A program made the translations under genes and the position numbers. The notes under the pieces are model-generated. The model worked only from the letters and a program-made list of their open reading frames with translations, made no database searches and was not told where the DNA came from. From positions 1,860,001 to 1,924,000 of the forward strand of contig NZ_AP024238.1 in NCBI RefSeq assembly GCF_019973615.1: a DNA stretch of 64,000 nt. Direction: 5' to 3'. This document shows positions 16,808 to 25,522 of the stretch, piece by piece. The DNA comes from Rhodoferax lithotrophicus. Its GTDB lineage: Bacteria > Pseudomonadota > Gammaproteobacteria > Burkholderiales > Burkholderiaceae_C. The stretch's first letter is position 1, and the number at the start of each line of letters is the position of its first letter.

Positions 16808-18010
16808 TTACTCGTGCCTGAGTGCCTCAATCGGATCCAGGCGTGCTGCCCGGCGCGCGGGGAAATAGCCAAACAGCACACCAATACCGGCCGAAAATAC
16901 AAAGGCCAGTCCGTTGATGCTCGGGTCGAATACAAAGGGCACATCCATGGCTTTGGACAGGCCAATCGAGGCTCCGGTGGCCAGCAGAATGCCCAGCAGA
17001 CCGCCTAGCGCTGACAGTACTACGGCCTCTATTAAAAATTGCAGCAACACCTCTCGCTCCAATGCGCCAATGGCTAGTCTCAGGCCGATTTCGCGGGTGC
17101 GCTCTGTCACGCTCACCAGCATGATGTTCATGATGCCAATGCCGCCCACTAACAGGCTCACGGCAGCTACCGCGCCTAAAAGTGTAGTCATGACTTGAGT
17201 GGTACTGGAGAAGGCTTCACCAAGCTGCTTGGTGTCCAGCACATTGAAGTTGTCTTCCTCACTCTCGGCCAGTTTGCGTCGTTCACGCAGCAGTTGGGTA
17301 ATGGCCGCTTTCACGCGATCAGGGTCGGCACTGTCCTGCATGGACACCAGCAACGTGTTGACACGGGTGTTGCCGGTGATACGCCGCTGCAAGGTGTTCA
17401 GCGGCATAAAAACCATGTCATCCTGATCATTGCCAAAAGCACCTTGTCCCTTGGAGCCCAGCACACCAATGACTTCACAGCTGATTTGCTTGACGCGAAT
17501 GGAGGTTCCCACCGCAGTTTGGCTCCCAAACAATTCGCGGCGCACGGTTTCACCAATCAGGCACACACCTGCACCAGCCATTTGTTCTTCAGCCGTGAAG
17601 ATCCGACCATCGGCGACCTTCCAGTTGCCGGTGGTGAGCCAGTCGGTGGTGCTGCCAATCACGCTGCTGCTCCAGTTGCGGCCATCGAGCACCAGCGTGG
17701 CATTGCTGCGTGCCTCCGGGGCTACCGCCAGCAGGCTGCTGACCTGACTGAACACGGCTTGTGCGTCGGCGGCCTTGAACGAAGGGGCTCCGCCGCCACC
17801 GCCCATCATGCGCTGGCCCGGGCGCACCTGCAGCAAATTGGTGCCCAGCCCGGCAATCTGGTTCTGAATCGCCAGCGTGGCACCATTGCCCACGGTGACC
17901 ATGGTAATGACGGCGCTGACACCAATCACAATGCCCAGAATGGTCAGAAATGAGCGCAGCAAATTGCGCCGGATTGAGCGCATGGCCAAAAGCAGGGTAC
18001 TGAGCCACAT
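16808..18010 (-). CDS. MacB-type ABC transporter permease
   Basis: A 400-residue inner-membrane protein with one N-terminal helix (about 20-45), a large periplasmic MacB-PCD domain and three C-terminal helices ending in PARRAARLDPIEALRHE, the conserved FtsX/MacB tail. A glycine run in the periplasmic part (MMGGGGGAP) is notable. ATG 18010 is chosen over upstream starts: GGAGG precedes it, and it lies just past the ATPase stop. In E. coli the MacB ATPase and permease are fused; here they are separate genes. It works with the adaptor at 18746 and the outer-membrane factor at 20119. Confidence 0.92.
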   Translation of the reverse strand: MWLSTLLLAMRSIRRNLLRSFLTILGIVIGVSAVITMVTVGNGATLAIQNQIAGLGTNLLQVRPGQRMMGGGGGAPSFKAADAQAVFSQVSSLLAVAPEARSNATLVLDGRNWSSSVIGSTTDWLTTGNWKVADGRIFTAEEQMAGAGVCLIGETVRRELFGSQTAVGTSIRVKQISCEVIGVLGSKGQGAFGNDQDDMVFMPLNTLQRRITGNTRVNTLLVSMQDSADPDRVKAAITQLLRERRKLAESEEDNFNVLDTKQLGEAFSSTTQVMTTLLGAVAAVSLLVGGIGIMNIMLVSVTERTREIGLRLAIGALEREVLLQFLIEAVVLSALGGLLGILLATGASIGLSKAMDVPFVFDPSINGLAFVFSAGIGVLFGYFPARRAARLDPIEALRHE

Positions 18011-18011
18011 G

Positions 18012-18749
18012 TCAAACCACCTCCTGTGTGGTGTTCTGGTGGTGTGCCGTTGGGTGCGGGTTAGGTGTGTCGCTGTCGACGACACCATCGACAAAATGCA
18101 CGATACGCTTGGCGTACTGAGCCATGTCGGCTTCGTGGGTGACCATCAGTACAGTGATGCCGTGGTCGGCGTTGAGCTTCCAGAGCAGCTCCATGATTTC
18201 CAGGCTGCGGTGTGTATCCAAATTTCCGGTGGGCTCATCGGCCAACAATACGGCGGGCTCGGTCACGATGGCGCGGGCAATCGCCACCCGTTGTTGTTGG
18301 CCTCCCGAGAGTTCGGCAGGAGTGTGATGTTCCCAGCCAGCCAGTCCTACAGAAGCCAGCGCTTTTTTAGCTGCAGCGTGGCGTGTTTTGGCTGGCTCAC
18401 CCCGGTACAGCAGCGGCAGTTCGACATTTTCCTGGGCACTGGTGCGCGCCAGCAGGTTAAAGCCCTGGAACACAAAACCCAGGTAGCGCCTGCGCAACAA
18501 CGCACGCTGGTCACGCGTGAGGGTCTCGACATGGATGCCGTTAAACAAATATTCACCTGTGCTGGGTGTGTCAAGGCAGCCCAGGGTGTTCATAACGGTG
18601 GATTTTCCTGAGCCGCTGGGGCCCATGATGGCCACAAACTCACCTGCGTGGATGACCAGATCCACACCTTTGAGGGCCTGAAAAGCGGTGGTTCCCTGGC
18701 CGTAGGTTTTGGTGACGGCCTTGAGTTCAATCAAGGGCAGGGCGCTCAT
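18012..18749 (-). CDS. MacB-type ABC transporter ATP-binding protein
   Basis: A 245-residue ATPase of the MacB/LolD group that powers the mechanotransmission-type permease encoded next. Walker A GPSGSGKST, signature LSGGQQQRVAIARA and Walker B VLLADEPTGNLD are all intact. The start overlaps the adaptor stop by 4 bases, and the permease starts just past its stop, so these genes are one operon. Confidence 0.95.
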   Translation of the reverse strand: MSALPLIELKAVTKTYGQGTTAFQALKGVDLVIHAGEFVAIMGPSGSGKSTVMNTLGCLDTPSTGEYLFNGIHVETLTRDQRALLRRRYLGFVFQGFNLLARTSAQENVELPLLYRGEPAKTRHAAAKKALASVGLAGWEHHTPAELSGGQQQRVAIARAIVTEPAVLLADEPTGNLDTHRSLEIMELLWKLNADHGITVLMVTHEADMAQYAKRIVHFVDGVVDSDTPNPHPTAHHQNTTQEVV

Positions 18750-20071
18750 GGTTTTTTGGCAGCATTGGCTGAACGCTGATCGGTGATAACTTGCATGCCT
18801 TCCTGGAGATCACCACCGGTGATTTCGGTCATCCGCCCGTCGCTGATGCCGGGTGTGACGCTCACCGCCACGGCAACACCATCACGCAGCACCCAGACTT
18901 GTTTGGCGATACCGCCACTGGCTTTTTTGCTGACCCGGGGCATACGTGGCATCACGCTGGACATGATGTCACTGCCACCTTTGGCTGTGGTATCGGCACT
19001 TTGTGGCGAGAAGCGCAGTGCGGTGTTGGGCACCAGCAGTACGTCTTTTCGCTCGACCGCAATGATGCTGCTGGTCGCAGTCATGCCAGGTCGCAAACTC
19101 AGGTCGTCGTTGGTGACATTGAGCAGCGTCTGGTAAGTGACCACGTTGTCGGTGATGGTCGAACCATAGGCCACACGGGTGATGGATGCGGGGAAACGTC
19201 GTCTGGGGAAGGCGCTGACGGTAAAGCTGGCTTTTTGTCCGATCTGGATGCTGCCCACATCGGCTTCATCCACATTCACTTGCAAACGCATTTGGCGCAG
19301 GTCTTCCGCCACGGTGAACAGGGTCACCGCCTGTAATGAAGCGGCCACCGCATTACCCGGGTCAACCGTGCGGGTGAGCACCACACCGTCAATGGGCGAG
19401 CGGATGGATGCTTTGGATAGATTGGTTTCATCGGTGGACAGGGAAGCACGGGCAGATTCCACATTGGCACGGGCATTGAGGTCTCCAGCGAGCGCCCGAT
19501 CATGGGTGGCACGAGCGGTATCCAGCTCGGTTTGGGAGGGCACTTTGCCGCCAGAGAGTTTGGCCACTTCTTCCAGACGGGCCAGACCGGTGCTGCTTTC
19601 CTTGACCGTGGCCACCGCTTGTGCCAGCTGCGCCTGGGCGCTGGCCAAGGCGGCGCGGGAGCGCGTCACCTGGTCGCTGAGCTTGGCGGTGTCGAGTTCC
19701 ACCAGGATCTGGCCTTTTGTGACCTGGTCATTCACATCCACCAGCACCCGGCGTACGGTGCCGGAGAGTTCGCTGCCGATATTGACTGAGCGGGTGGGTT
19801 GCAGTGTGCCGTTGGCGGTGACGGTGAGTGTCAGATTGCCTTTGGTGGCGGGTTCGGAGACATAGCTGGGGAGTGCATTTTTTTGCTTGTTTTGGCTCCA
19901 TGCGTAGTATCCACCTGCACTAGCAGCTATCAATAATATAGTTATCCAGAGCCCCTTGCGTCGCCACCAAACCGGTTTGAGCTGCTCTTGCAGCAGGACT
20001 GCCAAATCGGTGGGTTGCTGAGTGGGTGCTTGAGACGTTGGCTTGGAGGGTTCAGACATAGGAGTACTCAT
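18746..20071 (-). CDS. MacA-type periplasmic adaptor (HlyD/RND MFP family)
   Basis: The adaptor links the MacB pair to the outer-membrane factor. There is one N-terminal membrane helix (about residues 40-56), then a lipoyl/barrel-sandwich half (SVNIGSELSGTVRRVLVDVNDQVTKGQILVELDT), a long alpha-hairpin (about 130-200), a second lipoyl half, a beta-barrel and a C-terminal membrane-proximal domain. The start is uncertain: ATG 20071 is used, ATG 20059 and TTG 20089 are possible, and none has a good ribosome binding site. Part of the membrane helix is encoded by a divergent dispersed repeat (19893-19942). Substrate unknown; macrolides or a lipid or peptide are family options. Confidence 0.92.
   Translation of the reverse strand: MSTPMSEPSKPTSQAPTQQPTDLAVLLQEQLKPVWWRRKGLWITILLIAASAGGYYAWSQNKQKNALPSYVSEPATKGNLTLTVTANGTLQPTRSVNIGSELSGTVRRVLVDVNDQVTKGQILVELDTAKLSDQVTRSRAALASAQAQLAQAVATVKESSTGLARLEEVAKLSGGKVPSQTELDTARATHDRALAGDLNARANVESARASLSTDETNLSKASIRSPIDGVVLTRTVDPGNAVAASLQAVTLFTVAEDLRQMRLQVNVDEADVGSIQIGQKASFTVSAFPRRRFPASITRVAYGSTITDNVVTYQTLLNVTNDDLSLRPGMTATSSIIAVERKDVLLVPNTALRFSPQSADTTAKGGSDIMSSVMPRMPRVSKKASGGIAKQVWVLRDGVAVAVSVTPGISDGRMTEITGGDLQEGMQVITDQRSANAAKKP
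19893..19942 (+). repeat. Dispersed short repeat, divergent copy 2, inside macA-like gene
   Basis: TGCGTAGTATCCACCTGCAC then TAGCAGCTATCAATAATATAG resembles the copy at 24173, with its central arm inverted. It encodes part of the adaptor's membrane helix on the opposite strand. Confidence 0.5.
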
Positions 20072-20118
20072 CAAAAAGGGGCGGTGCAAAGCGGGGTTGA
20101 GTTGTCAGAGGATGGCTG

Positions 20119-21513
20119 TCATGGCCAGTCACCGCCCATGGCTTTGACCAGACGCACATGGTCGCTGCTCAAGTCGGCTTGCAAGCTGGCCAGGCTGTCT
20201 TGTGCACTCAAGAGCGTGCGCTGGGTTTGCAGCACAGTCTGAAAATCCACCAGCCCGCTGCTGTAACGGTTTTGTGCCAGCAGCGCGGCATTTTGAGCTG
20301 CGTTGGCGGCTTGTTGTAGGTGGCCCAACCGGGTGCGGTCGTTATGCAGGGTGATCACGGCATCTTCAACCTCTTTCAGTGCCGTGAGCAAGGTGTTTTG
20401 ATAGGTCGCACGGGTTTGCAGCAAAGCAGCTTGCTGGACCCGGACCTGTGCTTTGGCCGCACCACCATCCAGTACCGGAATGGACACGCTGCCCAGTATC
20501 TGGGTGGCCATCGCAGCACCATTGCCCAGGCCCGCCAGAGTCAGGGCGGTCAGGCCAACCGATCCACCCAGTTTGAAGCTGGGCTTGCGTGCCGCGTCGG
20601 CTGCATCCACAGCGGCCAGTGCCGCTGTGATGCGCGCTTCGGCCGCACGCACATCGGCCCGCTGGCGCAGGCTGTCGGCCGGAATGACATCGACGACGGT
20701 TGCCGCCACGAGTGGTATAGGGCGTTGTTCCAGTAGCTGGGCATCCAGCTCTTTGGGGTTTTGTCCCGTCAGTACCGCCAGACTGTGCCGGGCTATGGCC
20801 AGATTACTTTCCAGGTTGGGAATTTGTGCGGCTGTTTGTGAGACCGCTGTCTGGGCCTGTTCCACCTCCAGCGAGGTCACCAACCCGGCCTGGGCGCGCC
20901 ATTGGGTGATTTGCAGGGTTTCGGATTGGCTGGCCAGATTGTTCAGGGCAATCACCCGCTGGGCTTGCAAGCCACGCAGTTGAATGTAGGCCAGGGCCAC
21001 TTCGGCGGTCATGCTCAACTGCACGTCGCGCAGATTGGCCGTGGCAGCTACCAGACTGGCTTCGCTGTTGGCAACGGCACTTTGTTGCGCGCCAAAGACA
21101 TCGATTTCCCAGCTCGCATCCATGCCGCTTCTGAAACTGATGCTGGCTGGGGTGTTGTCCGCAGTGCTGCGTTGAGCCGATCCCGACAGGGTGAGTTGCG
21201 GGCGCGTGTTGGCCAGTTTGACATCCCGCAAGGCGCGGGCTTCCTGGAGGGCCGCTTGGGCAGAGTGGATATTGGAGTTGGCCTTGAGGGCCTGGCTGAT
21301 CAGATCCGCCAGCAATGGGTCATGAAAATTCTTCCACCAGCGGATTTGTATAGCCTCTGATTCGGCAGGAAGGTTGGCAGAGGCTGACTCTAGGGTGTCT
21401 GGGCTGGCACAGCCAAGCAGCACGCCTAAAAACAAGGCCATCGAACCCGTCAGTATGGTTCGCCTGTATGGCCATGCCGGTGGGTGAGAGAAGGGTTTAA
21501 GGCAAAAAAGCAT
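20119..21513 (-). CDS. NodT-family outer-membrane efflux lipoprotein
   Basis: A 464-residue TolC-like channel. The lipobox LLGC puts the lipid-modified Cys at residue 35 after an uncharged helix. The repeated OEP halves are visible (RWWKNFHDPLLADLISQAL near the start; SVSIPVLDGGAAKAQVRVQQA in the second half). First gene of the efflux operon (channel, adaptor, ATPase, permease), a complete tripartite pump. The promoter lies in the 157-base gap towards the divergent methyltransferase gene. Confidence 0.93.
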   Translation of the reverse strand: MLFCLKPFSHPPAWPYRRTILTGSMALFLGVLLGCASPDTLESASANLPAESEAIQIRWWKNFHDPLLADLISQALKANSNIHSAQAALQEARALRDVKLANTRPQLTLSGSAQRSTADNTPASISFRSGMDASWEIDVFGAQQSAVANSEASLVAATANLRDVQLSMTAEVALAYIQLRGLQAQRVIALNNLASQSETLQITQWRAQAGLVTSLEVEQAQTAVSQTAAQIPNLESNLAIARHSLAVLTGQNPKELDAQLLEQRPIPLVAATVVDVIPADSLRQRADVRAAEARITAALAAVDAADAARKPSFKLGGSVGLTALTLAGLGNGAAMATQILGSVSIPVLDGGAAKAQVRVQQAALLQTRATYQNTLLTALKEVEDAVITLHNDRTRLGHLQQAANAAQNAALLAQNRYSSGLVDFQTVLQTQRTLLSAQDSLASLQADLSSDHVRLVKAMGGDWP

Positions 21514-21670
21514 GTGGAATAGTCTGCAAAGAAGGCATGTCGGTCAGGTTGGTAGCTGGAGGTATGGCAGCCACATCGGGGAATCATCCGTACATTGTGC
21601 AACTGCATTTTGTGGCTACATAGTCAGAGGGGTGAAGTTGCGTAAAGTTCCCGTGGGACAATCGACACCT

Positions 21671-22942
21671 ATGCATCCAAAAGCTCTTCTAGACGCCTGT
21701 GCCGAACTGGTACGCCTGACTCTCAAATTTGACCATCCGGCTGATGCCATCGTGTCACGGTTTTTCCGTGATCACCGTGGTTTCGGGCCGCGTGAACGCG
21801 CCACCATGGCCGAGACGGTGTACACCGTCTTGCGCAAAAAACTCCTGTTTGACCACTTTGCCCCTTCGGGCAGTGGCCCCAAAGAACGCCGTTTGGCCAT
21901 TCTCGGCTTTTATGGCCCTGGTGATTTTTTGCGCAGTGCCTTGAATGAACAAGAAATCAATTGGCTGGATCAATGCGAAAAAATCAAACCCGAAGACCTG
22001 ATGGAGCGCCATCGTCACAACCTGCCGGAGTGGTTGGTGGCCCCGCTCAAAGAGCAGCTCGGTGCGGAGTTTTGGCCTTTGGTGGAAAGTTTCAACAAAG
22101 GGGCCGGACTGGACTTGCGTGTCAATACCTTCAAGGCCAAGCGTGCCGATGTGCAAAAAGAACTTGCCGCTCTGGGTATCAAGGCTGTTCCCACGCCGTT
22201 TTCGCCCTGGGGCTTGCGTATTGCTGGCAAACCTGCGCTCAACAAGGCAGAGAGTTTTAAGCGTGGTGATTTTGAGGTGCAGGACGAAGGCTCCCAGCTG
22301 CTGGCGATGTTGTTGGATGCCAAGCGTGGTGAGATGGTGGTCGATTTTTGCGCTGGTGCGGGTGGCAAAACGTTGGCCATTGGTGCGGCCATGCGTTCCA
22401 CCGGGCGGTTGTATGCGTTTGACACCTCGGCGGGCCGCTTGGATGCCTTCAAATCACGGCTGGCCCGCAGTGGATTGAGCAACGTACACCCGGCCGCCAT
22501 TGCCCATGAGCGGGATGACCGTGTCAAACGCCTGGCGGGCAAGATTGACCGTGTGCTGGTGGATGCACCGTGCACCGGCATGGGCACGCTGCGCCGCAAC
22601 CCCGATCTGAAATGGCGCCAGGACATGAAGGCGGTCGAAGAAATGACCGTCAAGCAGACCGCCATTTTGCAAAGTGCGGCGCGCCTGGTGAAGTCTGGTG
22701 GCCGCCTGGTGTATGCCACCTGCAGCGTGTTGCCGCAGGAAAACGAGGCTATTGCCCTGGCATTCACCGAGGCCAATAAGGACTTTGTGCCGCTGGATGC
22801 TGGCGAGGTTTTGGAAGGGCTTAAAGTCGAGCACGCCGCTGACCTGTGCAGCGGTGGTGAAAACGGCCAGCGCTTTTTGCGCCTGTGGCCGCATCGTCAC
22901 CAGACCGATGGCTTTTTTGCTGCGGTCTGGCAGCGTCAATAA
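21671..22942 (+). CDS. RsmB/NOP-family RNA (cytosine-5) methyltransferase
   Basis: A 423-residue SAM-dependent enzyme that methylates C5 of cytosine in RNA, probably 16S rRNA. It has an N-terminal NusB-like part, then a Rossmann domain with VDFCAGAGGKTLAIG, motif IV APCTG (Cys 301) and motif VI TCS (Cys 351), the two cysteines of RsmB-type catalysis. The ATG at 21671 starts MHPKALLDACAEL, as in the family; the in-frame upstream extension has no homology-like content. Located 30 bases before the desaturase. The exact target site is not decidable from sequence. Confidence 0.92.
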   Translation: MHPKALLDACAELVRLTLKFDHPADAIVSRFFRDHRGFGPRERATMAETVYTVLRKKLLFDHFAPSGSGPKERRLAILGFYGPGDFLRSALNEQEINWLDQCEKIKPEDLMERHRHNLPEWLVAPLKEQLGAEFWPLVESFNKGAGLDLRVNTFKAKRADVQKELAALGIKAVPTPFSPWGLRIAGKPALNKAESFKRGDFEVQDEGSQLLAMLLDAKRGEMVVDFCAGAGGKTLAIGAAMRSTGRLYAFDTSAGRLDAFKSRLARSGLSNVHPAAIAHERDDRVKRLAGKIDRVLVDAPCTGMGTLRRNPDLKWRQDMKAVEEMTVKQTAILQSAARLVKSGGRLVYATCSVLPQENEAIALAFTEANKDFVPLDAGEVLEGLKVEHAADLCSGGENGQRFLRLWPHRHQTDGFFAAVWQRQ

Positions 22943-22971
22943 AACAATTTATATTTGAGAGAGACATTGAG

Positions 22972-24162
22972 ATGACTTCGTTGGTTGACTGGGCCGCCAT
23001 CGGCCTTCTGCGTTGGGGTGCTTGGCAAATCGTGCTGTTCACGCTGGTGATGACCCACATCACCATGCTCAGCGTGACCATCTTTTTGCACCGGCACCAG
23101 GCGCACCGTGCGCTGGACTTGCACCCACTGGCCGCGCATTTTTTCCGCTTTTGGTTATGGCTGACCACCGGGCAGGTGACCAAGGAATGGGCTTCCATTC
23201 ACCGCAAACACCACGCCAAGTGTGAGCAGCCCGAAGACCCGCACAGCCCGCATGTCTATGGCATCAAAACCGTGTTGCTGCAAGGTTACGAGTTGTACCG
23301 CAAGGAGGCTGCCAACAAGGACACCATGCTGCGCTATGGCCACGGCACGCCCAACGACTGGATTGAGCGCAATCTGTACACCCGGTTTTCCTGGGCGGGT
23401 ATCACGCTGATGCTGCTGATTGATCTGGCTTTGTTTGGTGCGGCCGGTCTGACGGTGTGGGCGGTGCAAATGGTCTGGACTCCGGTGATGGCCGCTGGCA
23501 TCGTCAACGGGGCTGCGCACTACTGGGGCTACCGCAACTTTGAGGCCCCTGATGCCAGCACCAACATCTCGCCCTGGGGCATTCTGATCGCCGGCGAAGA
23601 GCTGCACAACAACCACCACACTTATCCGACTTCAGCCAAGCTGTCCGTCAAATCCTATGAGTTTGACATTGGCTGGGCCTATATCAGCCTGTTGCAACGC
23701 CTGGGGCTGGCCAAGGTCAAAAAGACCCCCCCACGACTGGCGCTGGGTGCGGTGCGCCCGGTGGCGGACGAGCAAACGCTGGAGGCCCTGATTCAAAACC
23801 GCTTTGAGTTGATGGCCGGTTACGCCAAGGGTATGCGCCAGGCGTTTAGCGCCGAAGTGGCGGCCTTGCAAGCGCGGCATCCCGATACTGCCCTGATCAA
23901 AGCGGCCAAAAGTTGGCTGCACCGTGATGCTGAACAAGTGCCCGCCGCCGTGGCTGCGCAACTGGCGGTGGTGCGTGCGGCCTCCCCGGTGCTCGACAAA
24001 ATGGTCTTGATGCGTGAAGAGTTGCGCCAGCTTTGGCTGAACCGTTCCCACACCCGTGAGCAACTGACCGCCGACTTGCAAGCCTGGTGCCAGCGTGCCG
24101 AAGCCAGTGGTATTGCGGCCTTGCAGGAGTTTTCGCTCAAGCTGCGTGCGGCACACGCCTGA
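22972..24162 (+). CDS. Fatty acid / acyl-CoA desaturase (delta-9 type)
   Basis: A 396-residue membrane di-iron desaturase that should introduce a double bond into membrane fatty acids. The three histidine boxes are HRHQAH (40-45), HRKHH (77-81) and HNNHH (212-216). Two hydrophobic hairpins surround them. The C-terminal 130 residues form a helical, charged extension common in proteobacterial members. ATG 22972 is chosen because GAGAG precedes it and an upstream frame would run into the methyltransferase gene. Oxygen and an electron donor are needed; none is encoded nearby. Confidence 0.93.
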   Translation: MTSLVDWAAIGLLRWGAWQIVLFTLVMTHITMLSVTIFLHRHQAHRALDLHPLAAHFFRFWLWLTTGQVTKEWASIHRKHHAKCEQPEDPHSPHVYGIKTVLLQGYELYRKEAANKDTMLRYGHGTPNDWIERNLYTRFSWAGITLMLLIDLALFGAAGLTVWAVQMVWTPVMAAGIVNGAAHYWGYRNFEAPDASTNISPWGILIAGEELHNNHHTYPTSAKLSVKSYEFDIGWAYISLLQRLGLAKVKKTPPRLALGAVRPVADEQTLEALIQNRFELMAGYAKGMRQAFSAEVAALQARHPDTALIKAAKSWLHRDAEQVPAAVAAQLAVVRAASPVLDKMVLMREELRQLWLNRSHTREQLTADLQAWCQRAEASGIAALQEFSLKLRAAHA

Positions 24163-24172
24163 TTTACAAGGG

Positions 24173-24230
24173 TTTTAGGCCTGTAGCGCAGGTGGATACT
24201 GCGCAGGAAGCTATTGAATATGTAGCGTTT
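24173..24230 (+). repeat. Dispersed short repeat, copy 3, intergenic
   Basis: TTTTAGGCCTGTAGCGCAGG then TGGATACTGCGCAGGAAGC, then TATTGAATATGTAGCG. Between the desaturase gene and the terminator before sbcD. Confidence 0.7.
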
Positions 24231-24236
24231 TATGTG

Positions 24237-24262
24237 AAAGCCCGCAGTCAGCGGGCTTTTTT
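24237..24262 (+). terminator. Rho-independent terminator after the desaturase gene
   Basis: AAAGCCCGC AGTCA GCGGGCTTTTTT. It ends only about ten bases before the sbcD start. Confidence 0.8.
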
Positions 24263-24271
24263 GATATTGGG

Positions 24272-25522
24272 ATGAGCACCATGAAACTCCTGCACACCTC
24301 CGACTGGCACCTGGGCCAGAGCCTGAACCAGTTTGAGCGTGGCTTTGAACACGCGCAATTCCTGGCCTGGCTGCTCGATACCCTGGAGGCCGAACAGGTC
24401 GATGCCTTGCTGATTGCCGGTGACGTGTTCGACAACACCAACCCCTCAGCCGCCTCGCAAAACCAGCTCTACCAATTTCTGACCCAAGCCCGCCAGCGCG
24501 TACCGCATTTGAGCATCGTCCTGACTGCTGGCAACCACGATTCGCCCGGTCGGCTGGAAGCCCCGGCCCCGTTTTTGTCGCTGCTGGATGCCCATGTGAT
24601 CGGCCACGTGCCGCGCACCCCCGATGGCATTGACCTGAATCGGCTGGTGCTGCCGCTCAAAGACCACAGCGGCCAAGTCGCCGCCTGGTGTATTGCCATG
24701 CCGTTTTTGCGCCCCGGCGACGTGCCGCTGGTGGAAGATGCCACGGACCCCTACATGGCCGGCATGGCGGCGATTTACGCCCAGGCTTATGCGCTGGCTT
24801 GCCAGAAACGCAGCCCCGGCCAGGCCATCGTCGCCATGGGGCATTGCCACATCACCGGCGGTCAGGTGTCGGAAGAGTCCGAGCGGCGCATCGTGATTGG
24901 TGGCTCTGAGGCCTTATCGGCCAGCGTGTTTGCCCCCGGCGTGGCGTATGTGGCGCTGGGCCACTTGCACCTGGCGCAAAAGCTCGGTGGTGATGCCACG
25001 CGGCGTTACTGCGGCAGCCCCTTGCCGATGTCGTTTTCTGAGCTGGACTACCCGCACCAGGTGGTGATTGTTGAGCTTGACGGTGATGCCGTCGCCAGCA
25101 CGCGCGACATTCGCATCCCGCGCAGCGTCGAGCTGCTGCGTGTGCCCAGGCAACCCGCGCCGCTGGCGCAGGTGCTGGCCGAACTCCAGACACTGAGCCT
25201 GCCGCCCGACTTGCCGCCTGCCCAGTGGCCGTTTCTGCTGGTGCGGGTGCAATTGAGTGCCCCCGAGCCGGGTTTGCGTGCGCTGGTGGAAGCCGCGCTG
25301 GCCGACAAGCCGGTGCGTCTGGTGCGCATCGAGACCCGCAGTTCCGGGTCAGGTCAGATGGAGGCCGCCGCATTGGTGTCGGTCGATGAACTCAGCAACC
25401 TGGCCCCGGCGGGCTTTTTTGAGCGCCTGTACCAGCACCGCTTTGGCGAAGCACCGCCGCCCGAGCTGATGGCTGCCTTCACTGAGCTGGTCAACCAAGC
25501 CCCGGAAGGAGACCAGCCATGA
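24272..25522 (+). CDS. sbcD: Exonuclease SbcCD, nuclease subunit D
   Basis: SbcD is the Mre11-like Mn-dependent nuclease that with SbcC cuts DNA hairpins and blocked ends. Phosphoesterase motifs are present: HTSDWHLGQSL, LIAGDVFDNTNP, TAGNHDSPGRL, GHCHITGG and ALGHLHLAQ. The 416-residue length fits. ATG 24272 is used; ATG 24281 (MKLLHTSDWH) is an equally good family start. It overlaps sbcC by four bases (ATGA). Confidence 0.95.
   Translation: MSTMKLLHTSDWHLGQSLNQFERGFEHAQFLAWLLDTLEAEQVDALLIAGDVFDNTNPSAASQNQLYQFLTQARQRVPHLSIVLTAGNHDSPGRLEAPAPFLSLLDAHVIGHVPRTPDGIDLNRLVLPLKDHSGQVAAWCIAMPFLRPGDVPLVEDATDPYMAGMAAIYAQAYALACQKRSPGQAIVAMGHCHITGGQVSEESERRIVIGGSEALSASVFAPGVAYVALGHLHLAQKLGGDATRRYCGSPLPMSFSELDYPHQVVIVELDGDAVASTRDIRIPRSVELLRVPRQPAPLAQVLAELQTLSLPPDLPPAQWPFLLVRVQLSAPEPGLRALVEAALADKPVRLVRIETRSSGSGQMEAAALVSVDELSNLAPAGFFERLYQHRFGEAPPPELMAAFTELVNQAPEGDQP

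Noticed and set aside
17030..17080. GCCTCTATTAAAAATTGCAG in the MacB permease gene as another dispersed repeat
   Set aside because: The encoded residues (LLQFLIEAVVLSAL) are conserved in MacB proteins, so the likeness is probably chance.
21512..21670. N-terminal extension of the RsmB-type methyltransferase
   Set aside because: The extension overlaps the divergent lipoprotein gene start and does not resemble the family; ATG 21671 gives the normal N-terminus.
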